From assembly GCA_964547135.1 (NCBI GenBank), contig CAZJMK010000003.1, positions 60,544 through 124,543 of the forward strand: a stretch of 64,000 nucleotides of DNA. The letters are read 5' to 3'. A program made the position numbers and the translations under genes. This DNA is from JAJXSS01 sp964547135. Lineage in GTDB: Bacteria; Planctomycetota; Phycisphaerae; Phycisphaerales; Phycisphaeraceae. Shown here piece by piece: positions 44,986-52,697 of the stretch. Numbering within the stretch: position 1 is the first letter of the stretch; every line of letters begins with the position of its first letter. Under the pieces are notes generated by a model. It saw only the letters and a list, made by a program, of their open reading frames with translations, had not been told where the DNA came from and did not search any database.

Positions 44986-45450
44986 TCAAATCCCCGCGCC
45001 GCCGACCAATGACTCATCGAACACTTCACTACGACTCACCGGCGTCCCGCGAATCACCTGTGCCAACGTGGCGCGGTCCATCGTCCGTGCGGTGTAATTG
45101 CGAATGTCCAACAGCACCCTTCGAAACTTGCAGAAAGGTTCCTGCGTGCAAAGCTCATACTGATTCACCGACACGCAACCGATCGGCGCGAGCAACCCGT
45201 CGAAATGCCGCACCACCATGCCCATGGTGATCTGCTCCGCCGGCTTGGCGAGTTTGTAACCCCCGTCACGTCCGGGCAGACTCACCACCCATCCCTGCTG
45301 CTTCATTTCCAGCATGATGTGTTCAAGGAACCGTTTGGGCACATCGTTCCGCTGCGCCAGTTCACGAATCGAAATCGTGCCCCTGCCCTCATGGGCAGCT
45401 AACGTCATCAATGCTCGTAGCGCATAATCGGTTTTACGTGACAAACGCAT
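44986..45450 (-). CDS. Rrf2-family transcription regulator, probably Fe-S sensing
   Basis: The start is set at the ATG 45450 ('MRLSRKTDYALRALMTLA', the usual Rrf2 N-terminus), giving 154 residues; a longer frame upstream would cross the rpsD terminator. The winged helix has 'SIRELAQRNDVPKRFLEHIM'. Three cysteines in the pattern C-x8-C-x5-C ('CVSVNQYELCTQEPFC') fit an iron-sulphur cluster as in IscR, NsrR or RirA. Its targets are not evident; no isc or suf gene is nearby. Confidence 0.88.
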   Translation of the reverse strand: MRLSRKTDYALRALMTLAAHEGRGTISIRELAQRNDVPKRFLEHIMLEMKQQGWVVSLPGRDGGYKLAKPAEQITMGMVVRHFDGLLAPIGCVSVNQYELCTQEPFCKFRRVLLDIRNYTARTMDRATLAQVIRGTPVSRSEVFDESLVGGAGI

Positions 45451-45533
45451 GTTGGTTCCCGCAATCGTGACCCATAGCATAGGTTTGACGCCCCCGGCGA
45501 ACAACCACCGTGAGCATCCACCCAAAAAACAAA

Positions 45534-45557
45534 GCCCAGGCATTGCCATGCCTGGGC
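45534..45557 (-). terminator. Intrinsic terminator after rpsD (hairpin K2)
   Basis: GCCCAGGCAT / ATGCCTGGGC with a four-base loop, followed on the minus strand by TTTGTTTTTT. It lies 41 bases after the rpsD stop. Confidence 0.85.
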
Positions 45558-45598
45558 CTTTTGTCAACCACCCTTTGTAAAACACCCATCGCAATCAC

Positions 45599-46201
45599 TT
45601 ACCGATACAATTCGACGATCAGGTTCATGTTCACGTCAAACGGCACTTGGTCCGAGGTCGGAATCAGATTCACCGAAGCCGTCAGCGTCGAGGGATCAAA
45701 CCCCAGCCAGCCGGGCACCTGATGACCGGGCAGCGATTCGAGGGTTTCACGCACAATTTTTTGCGTCTTTTCTTTTTTGATGGTGATCTTGTCGCCGACC
45801 TTGATCTGACAACTGGCGCGATCGACCTTATGACCGTTGACCATCACATGCCCATGGCTGACCAGTTGCCTTGCCGCCCAAATCGAACGCGCCCAGCCCA
45901 ACCGGCGAATCACGTTATCCAGCCGTTGTTCGAGCAAACGGAGCAACACTTCACCGGTATTACCCTTGGCGCGACCTGCCTCATCGAGGTAGCGGCGGAA
46001 CTGTTTTTCCAACAGGTTGTAGTGGTAACGCAGTTTCTGTTTTTCGTTCAGACGAATACCGTAGTCGCGCAAGCGACGACCACGATACCCGTGCATGCCG
46101 TTGGGGTTGAGTTCGCGTTTGGAAGTGTGCTTGGGCAGATCGACGATGGGCACGCCGACACGACGAGACAGTTTGACCTTCGGGCCTGTGTAATTGGCCA
46201 T
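45599..46201 (-). CDS. rpsD: 30S ribosomal protein S4
   Basis: A 200-residue protein. The S4 N-terminal region ('GYRGRRLRDYGIRLNEKQKLR') is followed by the S4 RNA-binding domain ('RLDNVIRRLGWARSIWAARQLVSHGHVMVNG'). It starts 30S assembly on 16S rRNA. It stands alone rather than in the alpha operon, and has its own terminator. No zinc-binding cysteines are in the N-terminus, so it is the zinc-free form. Confidence 0.95.
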   Translation of the reverse strand: MANYTGPKVKLSRRVGVPIVDLPKHTSKRELNPNGMHGYRGRRLRDYGIRLNEKQKLRYHYNLLEKQFRRYLDEAGRAKGNTGEVLLRLLEQRLDNVIRRLGWARSIWAARQLVSHGHVMVNGHKVDRASCQIKVGDKITIKKEKTQKIVRETLESLPGHQVPGWLGFDPSTLTASVNLIPTSDQVPFDVNMNLIVELYR

Positions 46202-46382
46202 GGGTGATGGTTCCCGGTTACGCAGGTCGTGATTGACCGCTTGCGGGAACGCTCCAAAAGGGCGAGGCGGTGACTACCGCGGACCCGGTGCTGGAACTTC
46301 AGAGGCACACTGCCCCTGCAAATTTGAGTTGCACATTACAACCGCAAATCACAGCGATGTCAAAGCGTCGAGTCAATCATAT

Positions 46383-46410
46383 CGGTTAGCGCCGCGATTT
46401 ATCGCGTCTG
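46383..46410 (+). repeat. Repeat C copy 4
   Basis: CGGTTAGCGCCGCGATTTAT, then CGCGTCTG. It is followed at once by repeat H2, as C2 is by H1. Confidence 0.8.
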
Positions 46411-46563
46411 GTCGGTGTGGTTCATCGGTTGGTCGGTAAGTCGGTTAATCGGAAAGAGCCAAGGCACTTCTGACCGAGTAACCGATGAACCGATCAATCA
46501 AACCATACCCGGGCCCTCACCACTGGCTGCGCTCGTGGTTCGTTCCCGGCTTGGCTCCGTCAC
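46411..46563. repeat. Repeat H copy 2
   Basis: The inverted arms GGTTCATCGGTTGGTCGG and ACCGATGAACCGATCAATC are followed by the tail AAACCATACCCGGGCCCTC..CGGCTTGGCTCCGTCAC. C4 and H2 account for most of the 456-bp gap between rpsD and the PII gene; no gene is seen in it. Confidence 0.7.
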
Positions 46564-46657
46564 ATGACACATCATTGAAAAAAGAAACCCACGGGGTTAG
46601 CCGTGGGCTTCGAGCGTGAGTATGAACTTGTGGGTGACGTTGTTTGCGTGAGGGTTG

Positions 46658-46996
46658 TTACAGCGCCGAGTTGTCGGCTTCACCGGTGCGGACGCGGATG
46701 ACCTTTTGAATCGGATAGACAAAGAGCTTGCCGTCGCCCACTTTGCCGGTGCGGGCGGAGCTGACGATGGCGTCAATGGCTTTGTCCAAATCTTCGCTCT
46801 TCACGGCCACCTTGATGAGGACTTTGGGCACAAAGCCCACGTCCATGCGCTGGCCTCGGTAGCGTTCGGTGTGACCCTTCTGCTTGCCGAAGCCCTTCAC
46901 TTCGATCGCGGTACAGCCGAGGATGCCCAGTCCGGCGAGCTTGGCTTTCACGCCATCCAGCGCCACGGGCCGAATGATGGCTTCAATCATGTGCAT
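46658..46996 (-). CDS. glnK: PII nitrogen regulatory protein with altered T-loop
   Basis: The start is the ATG 46996, with GGGAG eight bases upstream, giving exactly 112 residues, the standard PII length. Family segments are 'VKGFGKQKGHTERYRG', 'SARTGKVGDGKLFV' and 'VIRVRTGE'. It senses ATP/ADP and 2-oxoglutarate (Gln39 and Lys58 are kept) and in this context should plug the ammonium channel AmtB. Residue 51, the Tyr that is uridylylated in many PII proteins, is Met, and 49-51 read QRM. It is the second gene of the amtB operon. Confidence 0.93.
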   Translation of the reverse strand: MHMIEAIIRPVALDGVKAKLAGLGILGCTAIEVKGFGKQKGHTERYRGQRMDVGFVPKVLIKVAVKSEDLDKAIDAIVSSARTGKVGDGKLFVYPIQKVIRVRTGEADNSAL

Positions 46997-47083
46997 GGTG
47001 GAAACTCCCAAAAAATCGTATCTCGTTGAAAATCAGGTTCGTGACAAATCAATCGTACACGTTGGTTGCAATCGGTTCGTCGA

Positions 47084-48538
47084 TCAGGCTTCCCGGATAT
47101 GGTAGCTCTTGATGTAGGTCGGCTGGAAGTCGGGGTAGGCAGCCATATCGTGCTCGCCCAGGTCCAGGCCTTCGAATTCTTCCTCAGGCGAGACGCGAAT
47201 GCCGATCGTGGCCTTGAGGATGAACCAGAGAATACCGGTGAAGATCACAGTGAAGACACCGATGGCGACCACGCCGATGATCTGCGAAATAAGCTGCGGC
47301 ATACCAGCCTTGGCACCGAAGATGCCCACCGCCAGCGTACCAAAGATACCGCAGACCAGGTGTACGCTGATCGCACCCACGGGGTCGTCGATTTTGATCT
47401 TGTCGAAGAAGAAGACGCTGAACACCACGAGTACGCCGGCGATCAGACCGATGATGACCGAGGTGAGCGGGCCCATCTGATCCGCACCCGCAGTGATGCC
47501 GACCAGCCCGGCCAGAATGCCGTTGAGCACCATGGACAAGTCAGGCTTACCCGAAAGCGTCCAGCTTGTGAGCATCGCACCCACCGCACCAGCCGCCGCA
47601 GCCAGACTGGTGGTGACCAGGGTCAGTGAAACCAGGCCGGGGTCGGCTGACAGCACCGAGCCGCCGTTGAACCCGAACCAGCCCAGCCACAGCAGGAAGA
47701 CGCCGATGGTGGCCAGGGGCATGTTGTGACCGGGAATGGGGTTGGTTCCCCCATCTTTGGAATATTTGCCCAGACGGGGTCCAAGGATGATCGCGCCCAT
47801 GAGAGCGCCCCAGCCGCCGACCGAGTGCACCAGCGTGGAGCCGGCGAAGTCGTAGAAGGGGGTTTCCATGGTGTTGAGCCAGCCGTTGCCCCACTTCCAG
47901 AAACCGGTGATGGGGTAGGCGATGCCCACGAAGATCGTGGAGAAGATTAAAAAGCTGGAAAGTTTCACGCGCTCAGCCACTGCACCGGAAACGATCGTCG
48001 CAGCCGTGGCAGCGAACATGCCTTGGAAGAGGAAGTCGGTCCAGTAGGTGTAGCTGTTGTTGTAATACTCGCCGGTCAGCCCGTTTTCAGGCAGCGTCAG
48101 GCCGAAACCTGCGAAGCCGAACCATTTACCGGCAAAGTCCCCACCGGGGTACATCAGGCTGAAACCGATCAGGGCGTAGGTGAGTAAGCCAATGCCGGGG
48201 ATGAGGGTGTTCTTGAAAAGGATGTTGACGGTGTTCTTGGCACGGGTCAGCCCGGATTCGACCGTGGCAAAACCCAGGTGCATGACGAAAACCAGTGCCG
48301 CACAAAGCATCATCCAAACGTTGTTGACGGTGAACATGGCATTCGCAGCAGCCTCGGCAGCAGCAGCGATCTGATCGGGGATGGATTTCACCTCCTCGAC
48401 CGCTTCCGCAACCTCGGTGGCAGCCGTGGTCACTGCGGTTGTGGCTGCGTCTTCAGCCAGAACGGGGGTTGATAAGAGTGCCAGCAGCATCATCAATGCC
48501 GGCAAGAGACACAATAGCCTGCCTTTCCATCGCACCAT
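47084..48538 (-). CDS. amtB: Ammonium transporter
   Basis: The start is the ATG 48538, with AAGGAG nine bases upstream, giving 484 residues. A cleavable signal peptide (about 1-27, ending VLAEDA) and an Ala/Glu-rich periplasmic stretch precede 11 membrane helices. Seen are 'HLGFATVESGLTRAKN', the first pore His in 'LVHSVGGWGALMGA' and the second in 'VHLVCGIFGTLAVG'. It conducts ammonium into the cell. It is transcribed with the PII gene from a sigma-54 promoter. Confidence 0.95.
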   Translation of the reverse strand: MVRWKGRLLCLLPALMMLLALLSTPVLAEDAATTAVTTAATEVAEAVEEVKSIPDQIAAAAEAAANAMFTVNNVWMMLCAALVFVMHLGFATVESGLTRAKNTVNILFKNTLIPGIGLLTYALIGFSLMYPGGDFAGKWFGFAGFGLTLPENGLTGEYYNNSYTYWTDFLFQGMFAATAATIVSGAVAERVKLSSFLIFSTIFVGIAYPITGFWKWGNGWLNTMETPFYDFAGSTLVHSVGGWGALMGAIILGPRLGKYSKDGGTNPIPGHNMPLATIGVFLLWLGWFGFNGGSVLSADPGLVSLTLVTTSLAAAAGAVGAMLTSWTLSGKPDLSMVLNGILAGLVGITAGADQMGPLTSVIIGLIAGVLVVFSVFFFDKIKIDDPVGAISVHLVCGIFGTLAVGIFGAKAGMPQLISQIIGVVAIGVFTVIFTGILWFILKATIGIRVSPEEEFEGLDLGEHDMAAYPDFQPTYIKSYHIREA

Positions 48539-48620
48539 GGGGTTGACTCCTTCCCACTCAAGAAAATCATGGACCTCAAAAGCCCGGCTGGACACCCAGC
48601 AGGCCTCACTTACCCCACTT

Positions 48621-48638
48621 ACGCAACTACAGTGCCAA
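48621..48638 (-). promoter_or_regulatory. Sigma-54 promoter of amtB-glnK
   Basis: Minus-strand TTGGCACTGTAGTTGCGT matches the -24/-12 consensus TGGCAC-N5-TTGC exactly. Transcription should begin about 12 bases after the -12 GC, leaving a leader of roughly 70 bases before amtB. An NtrC-type activator is expected, but no clear site was identified upstream. Confidence 0.85.
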
Positions 48639-48809
48639 TAAGTAAACCGGGATACCCATATCCCTGTTAAAACCTTGAACAATCGCTGTTTAGCCTGATA
48701 ACTTATTTTCGACGCTCATTTTGGCAGGCACGTTTTGCGCGCATGGCGTTTATGTGTGTCTAAAAAATAGGCATTAACCGGGCGATGCGCCGACATACTG
48801 GACAAAAGA

Positions 48810-49090
48810 AGTGGCCAAGTGGCGGAAGAATTTCGAATATCGGATTTCGAATATCGGATTTACCAAACCAAGAACGAGGCCGACAGGCCGAGGGCTTGGG
48901 TATTCTGACGAGTCCAAAGTCCTAGGTCCAAAGTCCAAAGTCATCGGAAAGAAGTGGCCAATTGGTCGAGTGTCGGAGTCGTGCTCGAAAGTTAGCGCCG
49001 CGATTGATCGCGTCTGTGAATGTGGCCCAGCCGCCCTCGGCTGGATGAATCAAAGTCGCCGATGGCATCGGCGGTTGGTGGAGTTGGTTG
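48810..49090. repeat. Intergenic repeat mosaic upstream of amtB
   Basis: In order: two D-like units (48810-48825), a 14-bp tandem TTTCGAATATCGGA (48831-48858), repeat H3 inverted (48861-48904), a TCCAAAGTC tandem (48911-48940), more D-like DNA (48953-48978), repeat C5 (48991-49016) and a G-like hairpin GCCGCCCTCGGC (about 49029-49045). Apart from the sigma-54 promoter, the 661-bp gap 48539-49199 shows no gene. Confidence 0.75.
48991..49016 (+). repeat. Repeat C copy 5
   Basis: GTTAGCGCCGCGATTGATCG, then CGTCTG; stem CGCGAT/ATCGCG. Confidence 0.8.
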
Positions 49091-49199
49091 CATAATCGCG
49101 CGATTCACGAAAGACGGCGGATGCCATCCGCCGCTTTGTCACATCACCCCCGGGGGCTGCGCCACAAAGCCCCACTCAAACCAGTGATAAAACAATTTA

Positions 49200-50399
49200 T
49201 TACCGCGGACGCTTGGCATCGGCCTGATGCAGGCACAACAACATGCGTTCATATTTATCCACCACCCGCACCCATGAAATGCGTTGCGCCGTTTGCTGAG
49301 CCTGTTGCCCCATGCGTCGCAGTTGATCGGGTTGCGTGATCGCCTGTTCCGCCAGGTGAACAAAACGCTGGGCATCGTTGAAGGGAGCAAGCAAGCCGTT
49401 GCGTTCGTGAACGATGTGCCGATGGGCCGCTGCGTAATCAAAGGCCAGTACCGTCACCCCGCCAGCCATGGCTTCGGTCACCACGTTGCCAAAGGTCTCC
49501 GTGATGCTGGGGAACAGCAGCAAATCCAACGAGGCGTAATGCTCGGCCAGGGCTGCACCACGCTGCATCCCGCAAAAAACAAAATCAGGGTGTTCCTTCT
49601 GCAGTGCCGCCCGACTCGGACCATCACCCACCAACACAAAACGCAACCGTGCCTGCGTTCGCCCGACCATGGCCTGGTACGCCCGCACCGCCAACTTGAT
49701 GTTTTTTTCCGGCGCCAACCGACCGACATAACCGATCACCAACTCATCGGCACCATCAGCCCCGACGCCCCAGCTTTGGCGCAAATCATCACGTCTGCGA
49801 CCGGGGTGATACAAAGCGGTGTCAACGCCCCGAGCCAGCACGCGAACGCCATGCAACCCATCGTGGCGAAGGGTGGTGCGCATTTCATGGGTGGGTACGA
49901 ACGTCGCAGCCGTCTGATTATGAAGCCAGGTGAGGTAACGCAGGCCGACGGTTTCCAGGCGACCGACGCCGTAGTGCTTGCCGTAGCTGTGAAAGTTGGT
50001 GTGAAAGCTGGACACAACGGGGATGTTCATGCGACGTGCGGTGTGCACCGCTGACCAACCCAGCGGGCCTTCCGTGGCGACGTGTACCACATCGGGACGT
50101 TGCAACCGCCATTGCCTTTTGAGCAAACCCCCGGCTGGAAAACCAAACTGCAACCCCTGATACCCCGGCAACGGCGCCCCGCCCACCAACACCTGCGTCA
50201 ACGGCACTTCTGTCGTTGGTTCAATGACGTTGGCATGACGCGACCCCGCCCCGTTACTTTTGGGGTCGCTTTTTTGTCGAGGGCGAATGACGGTGAAGTC
50301 ATGACCGCGCTGCGCCAGGCCGCAACTCCAGCGCATCAGCGTCATGGCCACGCCGTTGACTTCCGGGGCAAAGGTTTCCGTCACCAGGGTCACACGCAT
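49200..50399 (-). CDS. GT4-family glycosyltransferase
   Basis: The start is set at ATG 50399 (MRVTLVTETFAPEVNGVA), giving 399 residues; an ATG five codons earlier is possible. The N-lobe has 'VVHVATEGPLGWSAVHTARR'; the C-lobe has 'GYVGRLAPEKNIKLAVRAY' and the E-x7-E motif in 'ITETFGNVVTEAMA'. It belongs to the retaining GT-B fold, close to sugar-nucleotide-dependent mannosyltransferases that act on glycolipids. The acceptor is unknown. It is flanked on both sides by repeat mosaics and has no operon partner. Confidence 0.9.
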   Translation of the reverse strand: MRVTLVTETFAPEVNGVAMTLMRWSCGLAQRGHDFTVIRPRQKSDPKSNGAGSRHANVIEPTTEVPLTQVLVGGAPLPGYQGLQFGFPAGGLLKRQWRLQRPDVVHVATEGPLGWSAVHTARRMNIPVVSSFHTNFHSYGKHYGVGRLETVGLRYLTWLHNQTAATFVPTHEMRTTLRHDGLHGVRVLARGVDTALYHPGRRRDDLRQSWGVGADGADELVIGYVGRLAPEKNIKLAVRAYQAMVGRTQARLRFVLVGDGPSRAALQKEHPDFVFCGMQRGAALAEHYASLDLLLFPSITETFGNVVTEAMAGGVTVLAFDYAAAHRHIVHERNGLLAPFNDAQRFVHLAEQAITQPDQLRRMGQQAQQTAQRISWVRVVDKYERMLLCLHQADAKRPR

Positions 50400-50418
50400 G
50401 GAAATATCGTACAACTGA

Positions 50419-50454
50419 AGTGGTCGAGTGGTCGAGTGGCCGAGTGGCCGAGTG
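50419..50454. repeat. Repeat D2: AGTGGTCG/AGTGGCCG tandem
   Basis: Four and a half 8-bp units, the inverse of CGGCCACT, directly upstream of the GT4 gene. Confidence 0.88.
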
Positions 50455-50492
50455 AAGAATATTGTCTGACGCGGCCGATTTGGGTCAATGTA

Positions 50493-50558
50493 TGACGCCG
50501 TGCCCTTGAGGGCCGGATGTTTGATGAGTGAAATCCGGGGCTAAAGCGCTCGGCGTCA
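50493..50558. repeat. Repeat A copy 5
   Basis: A 66-bp element bounded by TGACGCCG and CGGCGTCA, inside the mosaic 50419-50846. Confidence 0.88.
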
Positions 50559-50563
50559 GTTGT

Positions 50564-50589
50564 TTTAGCGCCGCGATTGATCGCGTCTG
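50564..50589 (+). repeat. Repeat C copy 6
   Basis: TTTTAGCGCCGCGATTGATC, then GCGTCTG, five bases after repeat A5. Confidence 0.78.
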
Positions 50590-50630
50590 TTTGAAGATTT
50601 GGTGATTTGATGATTTTTGTATTTTACACG

Positions 50631-50660
50631 CCTGAACTTCAGGTCCGCGTGAAGTTCAGG
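50631..50660. repeat. Perfect 11-bp inverted repeat
   Basis: CCTGAACTTCA (50631-50641) and TGAAGTTCAGG (50650-50660) around eight bases. It is followed by ATGGTTTGGGTAT, the end of repeat H. Confidence 0.8.
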
Positions 50661-50675
50661 ATGGTTTGGGTATCA

Positions 50676-50756
50676 CAGGCGGCACCGCCCCGGGCGGCGC
50701 CCTCGGCGGTGTGGTTGATCACAGTGGTTCACCCAGCCGGGGGCGGCTGGGCCACA
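50676..50756. repeat. Repeat G copy 4, inverted
   Basis: It contains GCGCCCTCGGCGGTGTG and TTCACCCAGCCGGGGGCGGC, the inverse of the triplet at 63234-63425. The 456-bp gap 50400-50855 is almost wholly D2, A5, C6, the inverted repeat, G4 and D3; no gene is seen. Confidence 0.75.
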
Positions 50757-50798
50757 AAGACACCCATGCGATCAATGAACTGCAAAATGTACAATCAC

Positions 50799-50846
50799 TT
50801 GGCCACTTGGCCACTTGGCCACTTGGCCACTCGACCACTCGACCAC
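50799..50846. repeat. Repeat D3: six 8-bp units
   Basis: Four TTGGCCAC units then two TCGACCAC units, directly after the ABC exporter stop. It gives a mirror placing to D1, which follows the gspD stop. Confidence 0.9.
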
Positions 50847-50855
50847 TTTCTTTCA

Positions 50856-52697
50856 TCACCTCGCACTGGCACGGATGAAGCGTTTATACAAATGTGCGTA
50901 AATGCCGCCGGTGGCCAAAAGTTGTTTATGGTTGCCGCGTTCGACGATCTGCCCATGATCGAGCACCAAAATCTGATCGGCCTGGCGAATCGTTGACAGT
51001 CGATGGGCTACGACAAAACTGGTTCGTCCACGCAGCAGTTTCGCCAATGCCTGTTGAATGCGGGCTTCGGTCATGGCATCGACACTGCTGGTAGCCTCAT
51101 CCAAAATCAAAACGCGCGGGTCGGCCAGCATCGCTCTTGTGAAGCAGATGATCTGTCGTTGGCCCAGCGACATATTGCTGCCGCCTTCGCCCACCGGTGT
51201 GTTGAAACCCTCCGGCAGGGATTCCAATAAATCCAGCACATCCAGCCGCCGTGCTGCTTCGATCACCTGCTCATCGGTCGCATTGTTTTTGCCCACACGA
51301 ATGTTGTCCATCACTGTGCCGTTGAAAAGAAAGTTGACCTGCAGCACGATGCCCATCTGATGATGCAGGCTGTCGGTGGTGATGCGCGTGATGTCGTGGC
51401 CGTCGATAAGCACCTTGCCCTGCGTGGGCAGATAAAACTTGCTGATGAGGTTGATGATGGTGGTTTTACCGCTGCCCGTATGACCGACCAAGGCAATGGT
51501 CTGCCCCGGTTGGGCCGTGAAACTCACATCATCGAGCACCGGTCGATCCGCTACGTAATGAAAACCGACTTCCTGAAACTCAACCCGACCCTGTATCGGC
51601 GGCAGCACCGCAGCATCCACCGGGTCCACCCAGTCCGGCTTGGTGTCCAGCAACTTGAACACGCGCTCCGCCCCAGCCATCGACATGAGCGCATGATTGT
51701 AAAGCTGACCAATGTGCTGCACCGGCCCGAAAAACAGCCCCGCCTGAAAGAAAAACGCCACGAGTGCCGCCGCGTGAAGCACCTGCTGCTCCGGTTCGCC
51801 GGCATCCACCTTCAAAATAAAGTACCCGCCGGCCAGTAACAACCCCGCAAAAAATATCTGACTGTTGAATTCCAGCAAGGGCTGAAAAATACCGGTGGTG
51901 CGGGCCGCGATCATGTTGTATTCGCCGTGCGACGCCACCAGTTCCCCGAAGTATTCCGAGTTCACATCCTGGCGCACAAACCCCTGCGTCACACGTATGC
52001 CCGTCACCGACTCAGCCAGCGTCGAAGTCACCCGGCTGAACGATTCCTGAATCGTGCGATACACCTTCGACAACCGTTTGTGAAACACATGATTGATGGC
52101 AAACAGCACCGGTGCCAAGGCCAGCAATAACAAAAACAATTTCCAGTCGTAGTACAACATGAACGCCGCTGCCACGATCATCTGCACGCCCTGCACGATG
52201 CCCACGAACGCCACTTCCTGCACCCCGGCACGCACCATGTCGGTGTCGGAAGTAATGCGACTGATGATCCGCCCCAGGCGCATGCGCCCGTAAAAACTCA
52301 TCGGCATGCCCTGCAAATGACGGAATATTTCATTGCGCAGATCATGCACCACATATTCGCCCAGTTGCTGGCCCAGGCGATGCCGATACATGAACATCCA
52401 TTGCGTGAACAGCGCCAGTCCGCCGAATAAACCCGCCCCCGCCATCACCATCGGCAGGTTTTTTTCCGTCATCGGCCCATTGATCACCCACGCCATGACC
52501 GCCGGCAGGGTGTTGAGCAGAAACCCGCGCGAAATCGTCAGAAAAAACAACCAGTTGCGAATCACCGCATAAGGCCTGGTGTACTTCCACAACCGACGAA
52601 TGATCTGAAAATCAAGTGGACGAAATTCCGCTTCCTCTTCATCCGCCCCTTCCCGCCTGCCCGTCAGCGAACGATAGGTGCCGCCTTTGCCTTTCAT
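50856..52697 (-). CDS. ABC exporter half-transporter, catalytic Glu intact, variant signature
   Basis: A 613-residue protein with six membrane helices (about 40-340) and an NBD. Walker A is GHTGSGKTT, the signature is variant (NMSLGQRQ instead of LSGGQ), Walker B with catalytic Glu is VLILDEATSSVD, and the H-loop is VVAHRLST. It overlaps the upstream half-transporter by ATGA, so the two should form a heterodimer. The substrate is unknown; lipid or drug export is usual for this type. Confidence 0.93.
   Translation of the reverse strand: MKGKGGTYRSLTGRREGADEEEAEFRPLDFQIIRRLWKYTRPYAVIRNWLFFLTISRGFLLNTLPAVMAWVINGPMTEKNLPMVMAGAGLFGGLALFTQWMFMYRHRLGQQLGEYVVHDLRNEIFRHLQGMPMSFYGRMRLGRIISRITSDTDMVRAGVQEVAFVGIVQGVQMIVAAAFMLYYDWKLFLLLLALAPVLFAINHVFHKRLSKVYRTIQESFSRVTSTLAESVTGIRVTQGFVRQDVNSEYFGELVASHGEYNMIAARTTGIFQPLLEFNSQIFFAGLLLAGGYFILKVDAGEPEQQVLHAAALVAFFFQAGLFFGPVQHIGQLYNHALMSMAGAERVFKLLDTKPDWVDPVDAAVLPPIQGRVEFQEVGFHYVADRPVLDDVSFTAQPGQTIALVGHTGSGKTTIINLISKFYLPTQGKVLIDGHDITRITTDSLHHQMGIVLQVNFLFNGTVMDNIRVGKNNATDEQVIEAARRLDVLDLLESLPEGFNTPVGEGGSNMSLGQRQIICFTRAMLADPRVLILDEATSSVDAMTEARIQQALAKLLRGRTSFVVAHRLSTIRQADQILVLDHGQIVERGNHKQLLATGGIYAHLYKRFIRASAR

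Noticed and set aside
45451..45594. A longer Rrf2 protein from 45594
   Set aside because: The extension reads through the rpsD terminator hairpin; the family N-terminus MRLSRKTDYAL begins at 45450.
50799..50846. CRISPR array
   Set aside because: The 8-bp units are directly joined with no spacers, and there are no cas genes.
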